Assembly (NCBI GenBank): GCA_947505565.1
Contig: CANNLB010000056.1
Location: 1 to 8,797, forward strand
DNA: 8,797 nt
Source: Acidobacteriota bacterium
Lineage (GTDB): Bacteria > Acidobacteriota > Terriglobia > Bryobacterales > Bryobacteraceae
Direction: 5' to 3'
Shown here: positions 5,051 through 8,797 of the stretch, in pieces
How positions within the stretch are numbered: the first letter of the stretch is position 1
How the letters are laid out: each line of letters begins with the position of its first letter
Program-made: the position numbers and the translations under genes
The notes under the pieces: generated by a model
Told to the model about the DNA's origin: nothing
What the model saw: the letters and a program-made list of their open reading frames with translations, nothing else
Databases searched by the model: none

Positions 5051-7228
5051 TCACCGCCCTCCGGCCGGTAAATGCTCCATTAAATACCGCCCCATCAACG
5101 AATGGATATGCAGCGACGTCCCCGTCCCCTCATTTATCGAATGCGACCGATTCGGATACGCCATCATGTCAAACGGCTTCCCCAATTCCACCAGCCGATT
5201 CGCCAGCCTCTCCACGCCCTGATAGTGGCAGTTATCATCCCCCGTCCCATGTACAATCAATAACTTCCCCGCCAACCCCTCCGCAAAGTTGATCGGCGAT
5301 CCCTCCTTATACCCCTTCGCATTGTCCTTCGGCACGCCCATATACCGTTCCTGATAAATCGTGTCATACAGCTGCTGATCCGGCACCGGTGCCACGCTCA
5401 TCCCCACCTTGTACAACCCCGGCGTCCGAAACATCGCATTTAAAGTATTCGACCCGCCCCCGCTCCACCCCCAAATCGCCGCCCGCTCCCCATCTAAATA
5501 GGGCCTCATCGCCAGCAAAGCCTTCAATCCCGCCGCCTGCTCCGCCGCCGAAAGCACCCCCACCGACCCATAAACCACCTTTCGCCAAGCCCGCCCCTTC
5601 GGCGCCGGCGTCCCCCGATTGTCCATGCTCACGACAATATAACCTTGGTCCGCGATCGCCCGATGGTACGCCCCCCGCGCGCCCTGCCAGCTATCCGTCA
5701 CCGTCACCCCCGCCGGCTCCCCGTACACGTACACGAGCACCGGATACCGCCGCGCCGCGTCAAAGTTCACCGGCTTGATCATCCAAGCGTCCATCTCCAC
5801 CCCTCCCCCAATCGCAACCTTGAAGAACTCCGTCGCCGGGCCCTTCGTCTCCGCCTTGTTCTCCGCCAGTACCCGCACCCGTCGATGGTCCGGCAAACTC
5901 ACGAGCTCCGTCGTAGGCGGCGCATCAATCGACGAGTAAGTATGGAACGTAAACTCCCCCGAACCCGCAATGTCGTAGCTATGCGTCCCGCCCCCCGTCG
6001 AAAGCCGCTCCGCCGCCCCGCCCTGCAAACTCACCCGGTACAAATGCCGCTCCGTCGCCCGTTCCGGCGAAGCCACATAGTAAACGTGCTCCTTCGTCAC
6101 CCGCGCCACCCCCATCACGTCCACCCCCGCCGGCGTCACCGCCGTCGGCGCCCCACCCACCACCCGATAAGCCCGCCGCCATCCATCCCGCTCGCTCAGC
6201 ACCACAAACGAACCATCCCCCAGAAACTCCGGCTCATGGGAGTCCACCCAGGTCTCGTCTTTATCCTGGAAAACCTGCTTCACCTGCCCCGTCTTCGCAT
6301 CGGCCTCCAGCAAATCCTGCCGATTCTGCAGCCGGTTCAAATGCTGCAAAACCAAGCTCTTCCCCTGCCACCGCATCCCCGCGATGTAGTTCTCGCGCGG
6401 GTCGCCCGGCACCGCCATCCACTTCGTCTTGCCGCCCGCCGCCGGCACCACCCCCACCCGCACCGCCGAATTCGCCGTCCCCACTTTCGGATAAGGAATC
6501 GGAATCAACTTCGGATACGTCGCGTCCGTATTGTTGATCAGGTTGAACACCCCCACTCCGCTCGAATCGAACTGCCAATACGCGATCGACTGGCTATCCG
6601 GGCTCCACCGATACCCATCCCGAATCCCCAACTCCTCCTCGTACGCCCAATCGGAGGTGCCGTTGATCAATGTGGCACTTCCGTCCATCGTCAACTGCCG
6701 AATTTTCCCCGTCTCGACGTCCTCGCGAAAGAGGTTATTCCCCCGCACGAAAGCGACACCCTTCCCATCCGGCGAAAACTTAGCAAACAGCAGCGACGCC
6801 TCTTCCCACTTCCCGCCCACCTGCCGCAGCTTACCGCTGGTCCGATCAAGAATCCAATAATCGCCCCGCGTATGCAAACGCCAAACTTTGCGGGTGTTCG
6901 TAAACACAAGGAGCCGCTTTTGATCGGCCGTCCACGAATATCCCGCGACGGTCAAAGGCTTAGTCAGCCCCGCCGGCGTCAACTGCTTCGCCGAGACCAT
7001 CACCTCCCGCGCGCCGGTCGCCGTCGCATACCGGGCAATCTCACCGCTTTCGAGCGTAGTATAGGCCGCCCCGTTGTCGATCCAAGCCGCCGGCCCGAAG
7101 CTCTTCATCCGCGGCGCCCCCGCGCCGAAGATCCCCGCCAGACGAGCCGGTAGACCCGCCTCCTGGGCCGGCAATACCGCTGCCGAACAAATCAGGAAAA
7201 GGAAAGCCGAAAAGCGATAGAGCCGCAT
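5051..7228 (-). CDS. exported S9 family peptidase (DPP-IV/prolyl oligopeptidase type)
   Basis: 725 aa, full length for the family. Residues 1-21 are a Sec signal peptide (MRLYRFSAFLFLICSAAVLPAQ), so the enzyme acts in the periplasm or outside. Residues about 40-450 form the DPP-IV N-terminal beta-propeller, with DYWILDRTSGKLRQV, FSPDGKGVAFVR and the DWAYEEELG motif (191-201). Its glutamate pair binds the substrate's free N-terminus in dipeptidyl peptidases. Residues about 480-720 are the alpha/beta-hydrolase catalytic domain. The nucleophile is Ser589 in GWSGGG, the acid is Asp664 or Asp665 in HGTGDDN, and the base is His696 in NRSHSINEG. Family members remove N-terminal dipeptides, often X-Pro, from oligopeptides. 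The retained Glu motif favours dipeptidyl peptidase over oligopeptidase activity. The ATG at 7228 is chosen because it opens the signal peptide; no strong Shine-Dalgarno precedes it. It follows the DUF2075 gene by 102 bp on the same strand, and a hairpin lies between them. Confidence 0.93.
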   Translation of the reverse strand: MRLYRFSAFLFLICSAAVLPAQEAGLPARLAGIFGAGAPRMKSFGPAAWIDNGAAYTTLESGEIARYATATGAREVMVSAKQLTPAGLTKPLTVAGYSWTADQKRLLVFTNTRKVWRLHTRGDYWILDRTSGKLRQVGGKWEEASLLFAKFSPDGKGVAFVRGNNLFREDVETGKIRQLTMDGSATLINGTSDWAYEEELGIRDGYRWSPDSQSIAYWQFDSSGVGVFNLINNTDATYPKLIPIPYPKVGTANSAVRVGVVPAAGGKTKWMAVPGDPRENYIAGMRWQGKSLVLQHLNRLQNRQDLLEADAKTGQVKQVFQDKDETWVDSHEPEFLGDGSFVVLSERDGWRRAYRVVGGAPTAVTPAGVDVMGVARVTKEHVYYVASPERATERHLYRVSLQGGAAERLSTGGGTHSYDIAGSGEFTFHTYSSIDAPPTTELVSLPDHRRVRVLAENKAETKGPATEFFKVAIGGGVEMDAWMIKPVNFDAARRYPVLVYVYGEPAGVTVTDSWQGARGAYHRAIADQGYIVVSMDNRGTPAPKGRAWRKVVYGSVGVLSAAEQAAGLKALLAMRPYLDGERAAIWGWSGGGSNTLNAMFRTPGLYKVGMSVAPVPDQQLYDTIYQERYMGVPKDNAKGYKEGSPINFAEGLAGKLLIVHGTGDDNCHYQGVERLANRLVELGKPFDMMAYPNRSHSINEGTGTSLHIHSLMGRYLMEHLPAGGR

Positions 7229-7271
7229 CGTTCAATGCTAATACCAAACCGCCGTCTACTGGACAAATCGT

Positions 7272-7314
7272 GCTCCGGTAGGCTTTGCGTCGCAACGCCG
7301 TAAGGGCGGGGAGC
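7272..7314. repeat. REP-like imperfect hairpin between DUF2075 and the S9 peptidase
   Basis: GCTCC (7272-7276) and GGAGC (7310-7314) form the base of a GC-rich imperfect hairpin enclosing the exact inverted repeat TTGCG-T-CGCAA (7285-7295). The sequence between two same-strand genes looks like a dispersed intergenic repeat or a terminator without a U-tract. No second copy is in the window, so its repeat nature is inferred. Confidence 0.35.
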
Positions 7315-7330
7315 CGCGCAATTCCTACTA

Positions 7331-8722
7331 CTATTCCTGCAACAGTCCCACGCCACATTGAATGAGGTAGCGATAAATCTCGTCGTACCAGAGCGGCCTT
7401 CGGGTCGGATCCTGTTCGTCGCCAAAAGGCACGAATACCACGACGCCTTGGCGGGCTCGAGTGAGGAGAACTCGGTGGGCATTCAGGATATACTTTCGTC
7501 GATCAGGATCATGGACCGATTGCCAATGCGTACCGCGGAAAGTCATCGGCTCTAACGTCTTGGAGCCGGTTATCCGAAGGTTCGCATCGACGCAAACACA
7601 AGCCCAATCGAGTTCCAAGCCCTGTACATCGAACTCGGTCGCAATGTCTTCTAGGTAGTCTGAAGAGCGCACATCCGATCGGTCTGCCAGAAACCAATCA
7701 ACCGGATCAATCGCGGCGCGCACGAATATGCCCTCTGGCTTCAACCGGACCGCATTTGAGAACGCCAACAAGCCGGCACGTTCGGTTCCTCGGCGATGCC
7801 GCCGGAGCCAATCACGGGCCTTGCCCAAGTCGCGTGTAATCTTGAATTCGAATTGCTCCAACCCTGACGACAAGGCCAATGCTTCATCTGGCCTTCCGTC
7901 GACGATGGCTGAGGCAAATGATGAAACGCATTCGGATCTAAATGAGCGGACCGAAGTCGAAAGGTGTAGGGCTGGCACCGTTGTGAGCGCCTTCGGCAGG
8001 TTTGCGACGCCAAACATTTCCGGGTGTGTGACGATACGATCGGACAGATACACCTGCCAGTCTGGGAAGCGTTTTGCTAAAGCCGCGAGCCATTCATTTA
8101 TCCCGGCCTCTCCAGTGTTGATCTCTTGTCCATTCCCGACCAGGCAGATAACAGTGCACCAGTCTTCGTGACGGTTCATGACCGATAGTAGGAATTCCGG
8201 TTCGGACTCATTAAAGTCATGATTGTTCCGTTCCTTCCTCATGAACTGAATAGCTTTACGGGCATTCCAAGCCCGCTGCGCTTCATCAAAAATGACTACC
8301 TTTTCTACCGGTGCGAATGTGGACTTCAAATTGTCGTCCCTGAAGTGATGAATATTCTGTATGAACTGATCGATGCTTCGAGTTAACTCCTTAGGAGACG
8401 CAGCGAGTTGACCCCGTTCCTTAAGCTGATTCCGCTGGTCATTTGCAAGGGCGGCTCTCAGAACTTTGACCAGCGGGCCATTCCCCGACAGGAAGACCGC
8501 GTATTCGTCTTGAGCACTCCTGGTTCTAACGTTTGCGATACCCAGTCCCGCGAGCGTCTTACCCGATCCAGGAACACCAGTGATGAAGCAGATTGCCCTT
8601 GTGCCGCTCCGCTTCGATTCATCAATTACCGACGAAACAAAGGAGGCTGTCAGCGATAGGTTCTCTGCTCCTGCCTCATTGCGAGTGATGTCGTTGTAGC
8701 GCACCCGGTTCTCTGGACACAT
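7331..8722 (-). pseudogene. DUF2075 (Schlafen group 3-like) DNA/RNA helicase-type ATPase, N-terminally truncated by an IS element
   Basis: The open frame is 463 codons from the ATG at 8722. It contains a superfamily-1-like helicase core: Walker A GVPGSGKT (residues 49-56), Walker B VVIFDEAQ (142-149), a motif-III-like LVGNGQEINTGE (194-205), LSTSVRSFRS (254-263), ATEFDVQGLELDWACV (361-376) and the arginine-bearing HRVLLTRARQG (416-426). The C-terminus looks natural. Family members are usually about 600-700 aa, with an N-terminal region of roughly 150-200 residues that often resembles a PD-(D/E)XK nuclease fold (from memory of the family). Here family-like sequence begins only at about DITRNEAGAENL (11-22). 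Residues 1 to about 9 (MCPENRVRY) are encoded by the terminal repeat of the adjoining IS3-like element. The N-terminal domain has therefore been lost or lies beyond the element. The core is intact and might still be made. The transposase stop lies only 6 nt before this ATG, which would allow coupled reinitiation. Such helicases often occur in accessory or defence-type regions; a role in defence is not shown here. Confidence 0.75.
8695..8720 (-). repeat. probable terminal inverted repeat (right end) of the IS3-like element
   Basis: On the plus strand this runs from TGTAGCGCACCCGGTT through CTCTGGACAC. It begins with TG, as IS3-family ends do, and contains the CCGGTT-(N)-TGGACAC pattern common at ends of IS3 elements. 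It follows the transposase stop by 8 nt in the element's direction. The exact outer boundary is inferred because the opposite end is not in the window. Confidence 0.55.
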
Positions 8723-8728
8723 CTTTGT

Positions 8729-8797
8729 TTAGGCTGCGACGGCCTGCTGAAAGTAATCTCGCCTGGCTTGAGCCGGCGATCTGTACCCCAGTTTCTG
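8729..8797 (-). CDS. IS3-like transposase, C-terminal 22 residues (partial)
   Basis: The reading frame from the window edge to a TAA at 8729-8731 gives QKLGYRSPAQARRDYFQQAV plus two alanines. The LGYRSP motif followed by a short amphipathic tail is typical of the extreme C-terminus of IS3-family OrfB (DDE, rve-type) transposases, just after the catalytic core. The catalytic residues lie outside the window. So few residues are visible that the exact IS group cannot be named. Confidence 0.6.
   Translation of the reverse strand, partial: QKLGYRSPAQARRDYFQQAVAA

Larger units (their letters stand above)
8695..8797 (-). mobile_element. IS3-family-like insertion sequence, right end only
   Basis: The element runs off the window at 8797. 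Its right end is recognised from a transposase C-terminus followed within 10 nt by a TG/CA-type terminal repeat. The boundary coincides with the point where DUF2075 family similarity begins, which supports an insertion into that gene. Confidence 0.6.

Noticed and set aside
5645..7153. 502-codon open frame on the plus strand, opposite the S9 peptidase
   Set aside because: The translation is a low-complexity mix of Arg, His and Pro, as expected antisense to a GC-rich gene. The minus strand encodes a complete enzyme with signal peptide and catalytic triad.

Overview
The window looks like a chromosomal stretch from a GC-rich, Gram-negative bacterium that secretes many proteins. The style of the genes resembles Acidobacteriota of the Bryobacter/Solibacter type: secreted tail-fibre-like proteins with Gly-rich linkers, a signal-peptide DPP-IV-type S9 peptidase, and an O-antigen-ligase-like membrane protein. 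This placement is an impression from gene style. No rRNA or other marker gene is present to confirm it.

Layout. (1) Positions 1-2433, minus strand: two secreted proteins of unknown function, separated by 2 nt and so almost certainly one transcript. The upstream protein (964-2433) has phage-tail-fibre-like modules joined by glycine linkers. The downstream one (1-961, running off the window) has a signal peptide, a lectin/laminin-G-like region and an Ig/PKD-like region. (2) Positions 2434-2950: a divergent intergenic region of about 0.5 kb without a convincing protein gene. It holds several hairpins, a very GC-rich foldable leader and a possible 10-codon leader ORF whose stop overlaps the next start codon. 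(3) Positions 2951-4405, plus strand: an O-antigen ligase/Wzy-type polytopic membrane protein. (4) Positions 4371-5045: two gene remnants back to back, a YdcF/DUF218 C-terminal half (minus) and a frameshifted DUF1801 domain (plus). Both lack their 5' ends, as if one deletion removed their shared upstream region. (5) Positions 5051-7228, minus strand: a complete exported S9 prolyl-oligopeptidase/DPP-IV-like peptidase. (6) Positions 7331-8722, minus strand: a DUF2075 (Schlafen-group-3-like) P-loop helicase/ATPase that has lost its N-terminal part. Its apparent start codon lies in the terminal repeat of an IS3-like element whose transposase C-terminus occupies 8729-8797.

How the genes relate. 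The left half (secreted fibre-like proteins divergent from a surface-polysaccharide ligase) suggests a cell-surface function. The right half is a mosaic of one intact housekeeping-type peptidase, decayed genes and an IS-disrupted helicase, which is typical of a plastic accessory region. I found no CRISPR array, tRNA or rRNA. The best-supported unusual observations are the IS-decapitated DUF2075 gene and the fused pair of 5'-truncated remnants. The regulatory structures around 2434-2950 are weaker.
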